Shown here: positions 25,501 through 37,128 of the stretch, piece after piece
Numbering within the stretch: position 1 is the stretch's first letter
Layout of the letters: each line of letters opens with the position of its first letter
Origin: Heterotrichella gracilis
Lineage: Eukaryota > Sar > Xanthophyceae > Tribonematales > Xanthonemataceae
Reading direction: 5' to 3'
Length of the DNA stretch: 64,000 nt
NCBI GenBank assembly: GCA_032358255.1
Contig: JAULBX010025198.1
Span: forward strand, 1-64,000
The notes under the pieces: model-generated
Seen by the model: the letters and a program-made list of their open reading frames with translations, nothing else
Told to the model about the DNA's origin: nothing
The model's database searches: none
Translations under genes and position numbers: made by a program

Positions 25501-26835
25501 AGGGTGGCGGCTGCTGCGCTGACGTGTACTCCTTTGGGGTGGTGCTGTGGGAGATTTGCTGCGGGAGGGTGGCGGTGGCGGGGGGCCTGAGGGCTTTGAG
25601 GTGGGTGGGGTGTCATGCCCTGTGTGTGGGTTGGTGTGGCCATGGGTGTGCAGACCATCTGTGCGCCGCGTCACATGCGCTTGTTCCATGCATGCATGCA
25701 TGCATGCATGTGATTAGGCATCCGACCGCATCGCAAAGAACAGCATGTGGGATGGATATGGACCAGGTTAAGCATGGGGTTTCAAGGGTTTCAAGACCAT
25801 GTGCAGGGCAATTATCATGGTTGCTGCATGCGTCCCCAGCATGTGCAGGGGGATGTGGGAGGTGCCAAGCCCCTTCCCATGTGCAGTGAAATTGGTTAGG
25901 GTTGTAGGGATCATGATGCCGAGCCCCCCCATCCCCTGCAAGCCCCCTCATGCAAAATTACACAGAGGTTCATTACCTTACGATGCATTCCCCCCTCCTG
26001 CAGGTGTCCTGAGGAATGCCCTCGCGAGGTCGCCGCCCTGGTGCGCCGCTGCCTGCACAAGGACCCCACCCAAAGGCCCACCATGACCCAAGTGGTCGCC
26101 ACCATCAGGGCATGCGCCGGGCCCACAATGGGTGTACCGTCACGGGCCCGTCAGAGGGTTCCAAGGGGGCCTACGCCCAAGCCAGGGCTGCCCCTCCCGC
26201 CACCTCGGGCCAAGCGGGTTTCCTTCTCCACCGCTCCACTGCTGCCCTCCATTGGCTGCGGCCCTACTCAGACTTGTGGTGCATGTGGGGATCCCAGGCA
26301 CACAGCGGCGGAAGTTGCGCCAAGGGGCAGTAAATCCACTGGGGAGACTCCTGGAGCACAATGTGTCCACATGGATGGGGTCCACCAAGGGGGGGCGAAG
26401 GGTCAGAACAGGCCTTCCCCATCCACTCCGCGCCCCAATCAGGAGCGTGGGGAGGCACAGGCCTTGCTGGAGCAGGCTGGGGCCGGGACAGGGGGATCCA
26501 CCCGGGGTCCCCATGAAACACGTGGCAGCCACATGCTTGGAGTGCAACAAGGGGGTGTAATGGTTGCTAGAGAGGGGATACGGCATGTGGCGGGACCACT
26601 GCATGTCCGCTCGCCGCCAGTGGCTGTGCTTGGGCCCCCAAGGATGGGTGTGGGGGGGGGCAGCCGCCACAGGTCCCCGTTTGCATCCCCACACACCGGT
26701 TCACCAGTGGTGGCAGGGCCTATGGGGAGCCCCATCCAGGGCTCCAGTACGACATCTGGATCCGAGGCCCCTGCCCATTCGCCCATGGTTTGCGGATTAC
26801 GCCCCCTGCTGGTGCCACGTGCGCCACGGCAGTAA
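22584..26835 (+). CDS. one-pass membrane pseudokinase, copy A
   Basis: Seven exons join in phase: 22584-22788, 23007-23277, 23529-23802, 24352-24629, 24914-25031, 25347-25600 and 26004-26835 (743 residues). The N-terminus is hydrophobic and signal-like (CLILAALAQCSLW). A transmembrane segment lies near residues 102-138, followed by a Pro-rich linker. The kinase-like domain (about 235-500) keeps the VAIK-type lysine (YIALK, residue 265), an Asp in DPG (DFG equivalent, 385), APE, DVYSFGVVLWEI and RPTMTQVV. The catalytic loop reads HGHLRGTN (365-372) instead of HRDLKxxN, losing the proton-acceptor Asp and the loop Lys. By family knowledge this predicts no normal phosphotransfer; ATP binding may remain. 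The tail is disordered with one RHRSPFASP motif. A receptor-like scaffold or allosteric role is inferred. Orientation across the membrane is not certain. Confidence 0.87.
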
Positions 26836-29384
26836 TCAGGGCTGAGCATGCAGCATTGAGAAATTCAGCTTTTAGTATTACAAGATTTACAAGATTTGTT
26901 TGACAGCATTGAGGTATTTAATGTTCAGTAATTCAGCATTCAAAGCTGCGTAGGTTCAGAATACAAGTGTATGGTACGATGGATAGGGGTGGCACACAGG
27001 GTCTTTCATGGTGACCGGGAAGCTCGGGAGGGGATTATAACATGTCTTGCCATTCTTACATGGCAATCGAAGTCTGATCCACGCTTTGGCGTGACGCACT
27101 GCAATAATCACCTTTTCGGCTTTATTTATTCTGTTCTTATTCTTTTTGCTTCTACTTGGTCTTGGTCTTTGGGATTTATTTGGCCCCATTCAGGGCCTGA
27201 AGCTCACATGGAGCATGGTGCTTGACAGTTTCACTTGTTCACGTGCAGTCTCCTTCGTTTCCAGCAGCTAATCATAACACAATGGAGGCTGGGGCTGCAT
27301 ACTTTTTTTGCAGCACTACTGGCATGCACATAACCGTCTCCATTTGGTTACTGGCGTGTCCTCAGCTCGGCACCTGTTTTGTGCATCAAACACAGCATCC
27401 CCTGTCCTTGGGTTGCCGAGCTTTCAAAAAGCTGTGATTATTTTTCATATTATGATTCAGCGGTAATACTATTAGGCCTTGCAAGTTTTCCCCTCTCCCA
27501 TGCTTATTAGCCCCTATGGGCATAATATTATTTCAATTGTTTGTTCATAGCGGTCACTGGAATTCATTGCCAACTGCAGGCTGCTGCAGTTTGGTGCGTG
27601 TGCACTGCAGCCCAGATTCTGTTTCTTAAACACCATATTAGTATTTATTTCTATAGGTGGTTGACAGCCCATTTTATGAGGGCCTCGAGGGATCCCGGAG
27701 TCCACTCCCTGCCCTGACCCAGATTGGCTGTTGCATTACTAATGTGGCACAGGCCCATCAACCTCGCCATTGACCATTTTTTATCAGGTGTTCTTGTGTT
27801 CCCACTAGTTCAGTTCAACCAACTTGGCCACTGACTTACAATGTCATGTGGTATAGCCGGATGAGTAGCTTGTTAACGTCGGATTGCCCAATCATTGCCC
27901 ATTATGGCCCATATGTACCAACGTGAACGCATCGCCATTTTCCATCCTCTGGCTGTCATGACACAAGAAACGGCACAACCCCAGCTTTGAAATGAAGCAG
28001 CTGCAGAAACCACTAGCTAGCTTCGATTTGCACATGGGCTTCTAGAAGCTGTGGTAGTTGCCCTCCGGATGCCCCTGTGTGGTATAAAGTTCGCAGAAAA
28101 TGGCCTCATCTGGTTTCAGAGTCGCTCCGAGTCCCGCAGGCCAGTCGGTGCGCCGGTCGTTGAGTCGGTGACCAAGTCTCGACCAAGTCCTGCAAGTCGA
28201 CAAGGAGTCCAGACAGGGTGTGGACACCTGTGCTAATGCGACGGAAACATGTATGCCGGCGATGAGTGATTCCCCTTTTGCTTATACTTCCGCAAGCTTG
28301 AGCCGTGCATGCCCACCAGCTGGAGATGATGCATATGCGAGGTTCCCGTAGGCCAGTCGGTGTATTGCTGTGAGGTGTACTGCGGCGAGGAGACGACAGC
28401 CCACATAGGCACTGAGCGACGGGGCGATCAGAACAGGAAGCAACCTGAAGTGGTCTAACGGCTCACGAATAGAGATACACACGCAGGTTTGGCCACAATC
28501 TCCGCCACCACGTTCCAGGCGCACTTTCCCGCGTTTCCAAGTTTCCAAGTTTCCATTGCAATTCTGGCCCCTCACGACTGCGTATTTGTAACCACGTGTT
28601 TGTTGCGCACCTGTGCCCCGCTCTGGGTAACCTTGGCGATGGCATAAGAGCTCGTGCAATAAAACGCTTGTGCTGGCAGCAAACTGGCCATGGATACGCA
28701 CGCAGCGGAGCAGGTTACGCCTGTGCCATGGCCTCTGCGCCGTGTGTATGTCTGTGTAGCCTGCGCGCCCCTGCTTGCCCCTGCTTGTGGTGCGACGCAG
28801 GTCATAGTGTTGGTCGTGCGGCTATGCGTGGCTTGACACAAGAAACGGCGCTAATCTAGCTTTCATTTGCTGCAGATCCGTCCACAAGGCCAAGCGGCCG
28901 CAGCTGCTTCGACTAAAGCACTCCTGCACAAAGTGCAATGGGCCATTAAACACACTTGTTTAATGTATTTCATGTAAAAAACCACCAGCAGTCAGCAAAC
29001 CGGGGAGGCGTATCCAGCGCTACCTGTGGAAGCAGCTGCAGCCGCGCACATGCATGTGCAGGCGACGGCTCAATCGCGGTCGGAGTGATCAGCCTCTCGA
29101 GAGTCACGTGGGGTTTTGAGCTGCATGCGCTCTTGACGGGGTCTATTTTTCGGCCTCAAGGTTTCCACTTGACCCCAGCCAACTCCAACGCTCCTGTGGG
29201 GATCGTACATCAATATTGATTCATCAATGCTCACCCAGGTGTAGTGTGAGGGCCAGCAAGAAGCTCTAGTTAACACTGGATCCACCCCTCCTGTCATCAT
29301 CAGATTCAGACTCTGGCCACTTCACAATCTGGCTAATATTCTGGCCACTCGGGAGCAGACCACAGGAACAGTTAATATACATAA
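26836..29384. other. 3' region of pseudokinase A and promoter region of pseudokinase B
   Basis: AT-richer than the genes, with no coding exon recognised. The first ~1 kb matches the region after pseudokinase B. The stretch 27963-29384 matches the upstream part of copy A. The junction of the two duplication units therefore falls near 27900-27963. Confidence 0.5.
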
Positions 29385-32300
29385 AAGCCACATGCAAGCG
29401 CCTTGACCACCACCCAGTGCTGTGTTAGTGTTCTTGCAACGGTCAGGAACTGCTTGCTTCTGGCAGCCCTGGCCCGTTGCTCACTTTGGTTCCCTAGCGT
29501 GGGGAGTGAGGGCCTGCAGCCAGCGGAGGGCTGCCCGCAGCCACTGCCAACCCCACGGCCCAAGTCAAGCAACGCAGCTGCAGGTGAGCTGTTGCAATAT
29601 TCCCCATTCCCCAGGCGCCTGCCGGCATATCTAAGTTGGTCACGCTTACCAAGCTTGCATTTGGATGTTTCTTGCTCCATCCCGTTACACCTCGCATGCG
29701 GCCATGCCGCATGCACCCACCACCATCCCCATGCCATCCCGTTGCTGCAATCACCTCCCCGCCACAGCTTGCGCCCACAGCTGGTGCTGCCTTCCCGTGA
29801 CCCCCGCAGTGCCTCCGACCCCCTCCCTACCACGTGGCGCACCCCCTGCCCCCCACCCATCCGGATCCGTCTGGGAGCCCCTCATGCACTTGAGCGGCAT
29901 ACACCCAGTTGTGGCGCACTACATGCTCAGTGTGGTCAAGGTGCTTGCCTCAGCCATCTCAACTGTGGTTATCACCCTAGCCCTGCTGCTGCTGATTGAA
30001 GCGCTGGCATCTCTGTTCATTGAGGAACCCCTTGTGGAGGCCATCAGGCAATGGCTGGTGACAGGGCATACAGGGCTCCCCGGGTCGGAGCCTGTGGCAA
30101 GGTAATCCCCATAGCCCGCCACCGCCCACGCCGCACCCAATAGGTGTCTGATATACTCTGCATATTTCTCATGTGTGCACTCTGTTGCAGTAGGTACAGG
30201 GGCTGGGCAATCAGGGCATCGTACACTCTATACGAGTGCATCTGGTATACCAGGTCCATTGGCCAGGGACCTACACGATTGAGTAAATGCGGGCAAAGGG
30301 GCTAAGGGGCGCATTAATGAGTATATGTATGCATGGTTCCTTGCATCAATTGATGCTATATAGTGGCATATATGGTTGCATGCGACCTAGCATAATCTAG
30401 GTGCTAACCGCAGCACAAATTTCCCGAGTCTTCAAATTTTTTTGGTTTATTATACACATATATGAAAAAATTAAACAATAAATACAAATGTATAATAAAT
30501 ATATCCATAAACAGGAGGACTGTAAGGGGTTGGCTCCCTCATGACTGTCTCAAAAATTCCTGTAAATTCCTGTAATTTAATACATTACTAGTGATATATT
30601 ACAGTCCTCCTGCATAAACATATGTAAGTGTAAACTGTTGATGAATATAATCCATAAACATGTCAGGGCCTTGCCCCACACCCTTACACACCTTGGTTTC
30701 CTCCCCACTGCAGTCCTCACCCCAAGCCCCCAAAGGCCCCCTCCCCTGGCAAGGCCAACCCCCCCGTCCCTCCCCTGGCGGCCACCCACCGCACCCACCA
30801 CCACCCACCGCCTGCCGCCCCTCCAGCCGTCCGCTCCCAGAGTGCAAGCCCTGCGCCCCGCCAAGTGTCCTCCGACGCCCGCTGGGCCCTCCCCCCTGCC
30901 TGTGACTGGTACATGTCCGCTGGGGATGTGCGCCTGTGCACTGGTGCAAGCGGGTCCAAATGTGTCCTGGGCAGCAGAAAGGGGGCCAAGGTGAGGGGTC
31001 AGACGAGTACAAGAAGTCCATTCATCCACTTTGGTTACATTCCCTGAAATTCTAGCTATAAAGCCACATCAGATCAGCAGCCCATCTTGCACACGCGGGT
31101 TGGTCCTGGCACCGTTGAGACCGTTGGAACTTTATAGTCTGCGTATGTACTCCATTTGCTCAATTTGCCAAGGCAGGCCCCCCTAGGGAATCATTCTGTC
31201 GTGGCAATTACTTGTAAAAAGTGTTAAAACATCTTCAAACAAATAACTTGATATATTTTTTTTAACTTCAGTAGAAACAAGCCTCTCTTCGCCGTATGCA
31301 CTCACGTTGAAGCTGTATCAAGCTGAGCCAGCCCATTTAGTCCATGTGGCTCACCAGTCATTGCTCTGTGGCGCCCTGTGCATGCATGCCTGGCAGTGGC
31401 GAGCTGCACGTCATCAGCGCCCAGAACGATGGCACTCTAGATTGAACGTCAAGGGATGAGATCTCTCAATCACAGTCCTGAATTGTGCACAGTCTTAGAC
31501 GTGCCTGCCCAGGCAACGCGCGGGCCTCACCCCATGGGCCCATGAGCCACACACCTCTGCTCACCTCCTCTCATAATCCTAAACCCTTGCAGATGTACAA
31601 GGCTGTGTGGAAGGATTCCCTCTACATCGCCCTCAAAGTGATCTCCACCCCCCCGCCAGGCACCCAAGGCAGGCAGCAGGTGTTGCACGCGCTGAACACC
31701 CTTAGGGCTTGCCGCTCACCCTACGTGGTGCAGTTGCTGGGGGCATCCTTGAGCCAATGCGGGGGCAAGGGGGTGATAATGAGCGAGCTGATGGAGGAAG
31801 GGGATCTGCACACAATCCTGAAGAACCCCAGGGGCTTGCCAGGGCGCACTGCCTACACCTGGTACAACAGGTAATTCTTAGAACCGAGATGCTCATATGT
31901 TACCTGTGTACCACGTAAATTTGATGGGTGATTGCATCAGCTTGACAGCCATTGTATGCTCATGAGCACAAAATTCAAGGCTGCCAATTGCTGAACTTTG
32001 CAGCACCAGCCACATACGTACCAACTTGTAGTGTTCTACCAATACCAACTTCAACACAAATTGTCACATATTTTGATATAAGCTCTGGAGGGGGAAAAGA
32101 CATCCTTTCCAAGCATTAAGCATGTAATGCTATATGCATATACATATGGATCCAATGTCGATGCCAGAACGCCCCCTCTACCTTTATTGTAAACTTCATA
32201 AGTACATGAGTCATGTCCTCCCTTGCAGGGGCAAGCGCATCGCCCTTGATTCCGCCCTGGGGCTGCACAGCCTGCACCAAAGGGGGGTGGAGCATGGTCA

Positions 32301-34651
32301 CCTAAGGGGCACAAACATACTGCTCAACAAGGATGGCCTGGCAAAGGTGGGTGGGAGCCCTGATCCAAGAAAGGTCAACCCTAGGTTGACCAGTAGCTTG
32401 GCGCTCCCTCATCAAAACCCCTGGGTTTCATCAACGAGCCAAATGTGGTGTACCTGGCAAGTGCATAACATATCGAAGCCCCAACCATGATCGCAAATAT
32501 TCACTTTGCCAAGGCTTGACCACATACTACAGGCACACGCCTCACAACGTGCTAGCAGGGCTTCATCCCGATCTGTTTTGGTACACCGCACTCTCTGTGA
32601 TCATGTACAAAGGTTGCCTGCAGTCTTGTGATCGCAGCCTGACCAACCCCCACATGCCTGCAGGTGTCAGATCCAGGCCTTGCCACCGCCATGGGCAACC
32701 ATCGCCAGGGCCTGCCACCAGCATCCCCTGCACCCCGCACCCGCCCAGTGGCAGGTGCCAGCTGGCGGCGCGGTCACCCCTCCTGGCTGGCCCCAGAGGT
32801 GGCGGATGTGGTGGTGGAGGGGGGCGGCTGCTGCGCTGACGTGTACTCCTTTGGGGTGGTGCTGTGGGAGATTTGCTGCGGGAGGGTGGCGGGTACCGGG
32901 GGCCTGAGGGCGTTGAGGTGGGTGGGGTGTCACGCTCTGTGTGTGTGTGTGGCCCTGCCATGGCTTACCTGCATGTGCAAACTACCTGTGCGCTAAGTCA
33001 CATGCACCTGGTCCACGCATGCACACGTGATCAGTACCCGGGGCGCATCGCCAAGAACAGCATGTGAGCCACATGGGTCCATTCCTGGTGCAAGCCATGT
33101 GCAGGGTTTCACCATGGGTGCTGCACACGCATTCCAAGCCACATGCAACATTTTGGTTAGGGTTAAGGGTGACTATGGTCGCAAGACCGCCCTCTCCACG
33201 AGAAAATATACAGCTTCTCATTATCACCATTTCCACCCGCGTGCAGGTCTCCTGAGGAATGCCCCAGCGAGGTTGCGGCCCTGGTGCGCCGCTGCCTGCA
33301 CAACGACCCCACCCGCAGACCTACCATGACCCAAGTGGTGGCCACCATCAGGGCATGCGCCGGCCCCACCATGGGTGTACCATCTCGGGCCTGTCAGAGG
33401 GTAATAATTGCAAGGGGGGTCACCACCAAGCCAGGGCTGCCCCACCCGCCACTCCGGCCCAGACCCTCCTTCTCCCTCGCTAGGCGCCCAAGCCAAGACC
33501 GCGGGGCACGCGGGGTCCATGGGTGCACAGTGGCTCCAGGGGTGCAGGCCATGCGGGGACAGGTGGCGGTTGTGACAGGTGGCGCCACCCGGGGTCCCCA
33601 TGGGACAGACCGCAGCCACATGCATGGAGTGCAACACGGGGGAGTAGTGGTCGCTGGAGAGGGAATGCGGCATGTGGCGGGAGCAGCGCATGTCCCCTCG
33701 CCGCCAGTGGCTGTGCCTGGGCCCCCAAGGATGGGTGTGGGGGGGTCCAGCCGCCACAGGTCCCCTTTCGCATCCCCACCCGCCAGTTCTACAGGGCAAG
33801 CAGCGTCAATGGGGAGCATGGTGGTGGGGGTCTCAAGCCTTTTCACATCCCCGATTGCATCCCCACCAAGCAGCGGTGCAGTGCTAGCAGGGTCATTGGG
33901 AAGCACCGTGATGGGGCCTGTCCGCCGCCACAGGTCCCCATTCGCATCCCCACCCACCAGTTCTCCAGAGCAAGCAGCGCCAATGGGACGCATGGTGGTG
34001 GGGCCTGCCAGCCGCCCCACATCCCCATTCACATCCCCACCCGCCACCCAGGCAGGGCCAGCAGCGCCAGTGGGGAACATGGTAGTGGGACCCTCTAGTC
34101 GCCGCATGTCGCCATTTTCATCCCCGCCCGTAAGCCAGGCAGGGCTAGCAGCTCCAGTGGGGAGCATGGTGGTATTCGGGCCCAAGTGGATGGGTACTGG
34201 GGGGGGAAGCCGCCACAGGTCCCCATTCGCATCCCCACCCAGCAGTTCTGCCGAAAAAGCAGGGCCATTGGGGAGCATCTTGGTAGGGCCCGCCAGCCGC
34301 ACCACATCCCCGCTCGCATCCCCACCCACCAGCCGGACAGTGATAGCAGGGCCAATTGGTGGCATGGTGGTGGGGGGCTCCAGCCGCCACAGGTCCCCAT
34401 TTGCATCCCCACCCAGCAGTTCTACAGCGCATGCAGTGCCAATGGGAAGCATCCTGGTGGGGCCCGCCAGCCGCGTCACATCCCCATTCGCATCCCCACT
34501 CACCAGCCAGACAGGGCCAGCAGTGGGGAGCACGGTGAAGGGGGTTTCCAGCCGCCACAGATCCCCATTTGCATCCCCGCCCACTGGTTCACCAGTGGTG
34601 GCAGGAACAATGGGAAGCCCCACCCAGGGCACCAGCACCGCCCCAGTGTGA
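29385..34651 (+). CDS. one-pass membrane pseudokinase, copy B; start uncertain
   Basis: Paralogue of copy A with the same intron positions and phases: ~29385-29583, 29810-30101, 30714-30990, 31593-31870, 32229-32346, 32664-32917 and 33247-34651; about 940 residues. The transmembrane segment (VVKVLASAISTVVITLALLLL) and kinase-like domain are kept, again with HGHLRGTN and DPG, so loss of the catalytic Asp predates the duplication. Coding changes are modest while introns differ widely, which suggests selection on the protein. The codon matching the copy A ATG is AAG (29385), with an in-frame stop just before it and no later ATG in that exon. The true start may lie in another exon or at a non-ATG codon, or translation may begin further in. 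The last exon carries about ten SPFASPP units against one in copy A. Confidence 0.82.
33735..34610 (+). repeat. 87-base coding minisatellite (SPFASPP array)
   Basis: About ten units of roughly 29 residues each carry a core SPFASPP or close variant (SPIASPP, SPFTSPP, SPFSSPP, SPLASPP). Units with RHR before the core alternate with units having LFT, RPT, RRM, RTT or RVT, so the original unit was probably a pair of about 174 bases. The array stays in frame throughout. Copy A keeps a single RHR unit at about 26667. Confidence 0.9.
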
Positions 34652-37128
34652 CACATGGATTCGGAGCCATGCCCACCACCCGCTGATGCCTTGTGCGTCA
34701 CGGCAGTTTTTGGGGCTGAGCATGCAGCATCCAGTATTCAGCAATCTAGCAGTTAGTGATCGGCAATTCAGCATTCAGAGCTGTGCAGGTTCAGTGGTCC
34801 AGTTCTTAGTACCTAGACCATCAATAAAGCCAGGAGTGCCATTGCAGAACAAAGTTTGCAAGGCGGCCTGTGGGGATACTGGTTCAGTGGGTGCGATGAC
34901 TCATGATGATGGGCAGAGGTGGAACACAGGGTTTTTTACGATGACGTGGAAGCGCAGAATTGCTCAGAAGGGGATACGTATTGGTCATGCATGAGCCTTA
35001 GTATATGGCAAGCGACGCTTGGTCCACTCCTTTTACCTGGCGCACTGCAATAAACCCACTTTTGCCTTTTTTTCTTCTGTTCTTCGCCTGTGACTTATAT
35101 ATTATTTTTGGAAATATTTTGTCCTTATCTCACATGCCACATGGTGCCTCACAGTTTCCGTTATGAGCGTGCAGCCTCTGTCATTGTCAGCAGCTCACCA
35201 TAACACGCCCCTGAGGTTGCATGGCTTTCTTGTGGCACTACTGGCATGCATACAACCTTTTCCGCTTGTTCACTGGCGTATGTCCTCAGCTCGGCACCTG
35301 TTCTGTGCAACAAACACACCATATTCCGTCATTGGGTTGCCGAGCAGGCTACATAGCAGGCATGTAGCAACTTGGAAGGAGAAAAACATAATTGTGTTTC
35401 CAACGGTAGGGTTAAAAACCTGCAGGGTTTTCCCCCGTTCACATTTTATTAACCCCTGTGGGCATATTATTATTTGTTTTGAAGTGGTCACTGGATCTAT
35501 TGGTTGCGGCAGTTGGTGCGTCTGCCCAAAATCGCCAGGCTGAGTATTCCTTATTATAGGTGGTTGGCAGCCCATACCTCCACTCCGCTACCCAGACTGG
35601 CTGTTGAACCCATCAACATTTGCACAATTTTTCATCAAATGTACTTGTTATGACTTTTTCAGTTTGGCCACTAATCTCTTGGACATGTTGATGAACGAGT
35701 GTGGCTACATATTTGCAAGGACCTTGGTGGCCAACCACGGCAGCGGGTGCATGTGCACCGCAGCCCAGGACAACCAGTATTGTTTTAGGTAGATGGGTGA
35801 CAGCCCGTACCTCCACTCCGTGACGCAGACTGGCTGTAGCACACATATGTCCGCCTATAGGCCCACCAGCATTACTTCAAATATTTTCCACCAAATATGC
35901 TTGTGTTCTGACTAAAGCTACTTTCAAGTTTGCTGCAGATGGTTACGTATTGGCACTGCTTTGGTTTTTATCAAGCTGGGACGCCACCTAGTTTCGGAAG
36001 TCAGCATTTTTCCCTGACAGGCTCCCTGAGGGGCTCGCAACCACTCAGTGTCTCCAGTTTAAATGCACTTCGTGCCACCTCTGGCGTGCCAGTATGGGAA
36101 GGTCAAAACCATTATAAAGTGTTTTCCTTGCAAGCCCTGGTGGATCCAAGAGTGTGTCCAGCTGCCCATCACCTGTGGAGTAAAGCAATTCAGCAAGTCA
36201 CCCCGATTGCAATGCTTGCCACAACAGGGACAGATTATTTATAATTAGGTATTAACCTGTTGCATACGGTAGTCGTGTTACTGTCCCCCTGGAGTACCTC
36301 CTACTCCATGAAATGCCTCCCCTTCGTGCGTCTACATAAGCGGTGACTAACCCAAGTGCCTAAAAATAGACGCTGGGGTTGTGGGTGAACAAGTGTAAAT
36401 TTGCATAGTTGCATCAAACGAGCCTCGTTCAGCTTTTCCTTGCTGTTGTGCTGAAGTCGCATCTCCAAACTGGTACCCTGCGAGCGCTAGCAACCGGGAT
36501 TTTGCTTGTCGGATATTTGGGTGGCGAAGGGGAACCCGAGTAGCAACGCATAGCACCACGCTTTGTGGCGTGTCTGGGAACCTTGTTCAGGCTGGGTCAC
36601 CAGTAAGAGTGGATACGTGACAGCTGAATTGCGCGGCAGTGAAGAGTTCCAGCCACACAAGACCTCGCGGTTTCTCGGCAGGGAAAAGGCTGTGCACAGC
36701 CGAGGCAGTGTAAACAAACATACCCCGGAGGACCACTGCTTGGCACGTAAGGTATACAGTCTGAAACGTGGGGCTTCGTTTGAACAGCCAAAGTACAGTC
36801 TCAAGTCTGAACACACCAACTGCTTGTAAGTGGCATGCATGTGTGCCACAGATGCATGCTGCGGGATACCATACCATTGCCCTACTGATTCTGGGCTCTG
36901 CAGTCGTTGTAGAGACGTTATCACAGCAGCATGTTGTTTCACTTGCAAGGCCACATACCCTATTCCCATGATCCTCTTGGTTTTTGGGTGTCATGGGCTC
37001 ATGCTGCGCAAACGTTAGTTCGAACTGCGACCTACCCCCGGACCCTTGTGGTGTGTGGATTAGGTCCGGTGCGTCTGATTTTGGCAAACAAGCCCACGAC
37101 GCGTAATCCCAGCCCTAAGGTTTGATGC
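34652..37128. other. intergenic region before the bZIP gene
   Basis: The first ~0.9 kb is the 3' side of duplication copy B. At 35557-35790 and 35790-35890 the unit end (GGTGGTTGACAGCCC-type block with CACTCCGCTACCCAGACTGGCTGT) is present twice, against once at 27650 in copy A. From about 35900 to 37128 I see no repeat, RNA or coding exon; the end should hold the bZIP promoter. Confidence 0.5.

Larger units (their letters stand above)
21303..27900. repeat. tandem segmental duplication, copy A
   Basis: Pairs of matching landmarks run in the same order in copy B: 21303 with 27963, 21440 with 28096, 21790 with 28490, 22120 with 28850, 23007 with 29810, 26004 with 33247, 27320 with 35235, and 27650 with 35557. 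The unit holds promoter, seven-exon pseudokinase gene and 3' region. Introns have diverged strongly while exons align almost gap-free. Confidence 0.87.
27963..35560. repeat. tandem segmental duplication, copy B
   Basis: The second unit follows directly on copy A in the same orientation. It is longer mainly because its last exon carries an expanded 87-base coding repeat. A further partial copy of the unit end follows at about 35790. Confidence 0.87.

Noticed and set aside
33394-34701. 435-residue minus-strand open frame in pseudokinase B last exon
   Set aside because: Antisense of the 87-base array; the plus-strand frame continues the kinase-like domain in phase and has a matching paralogue.
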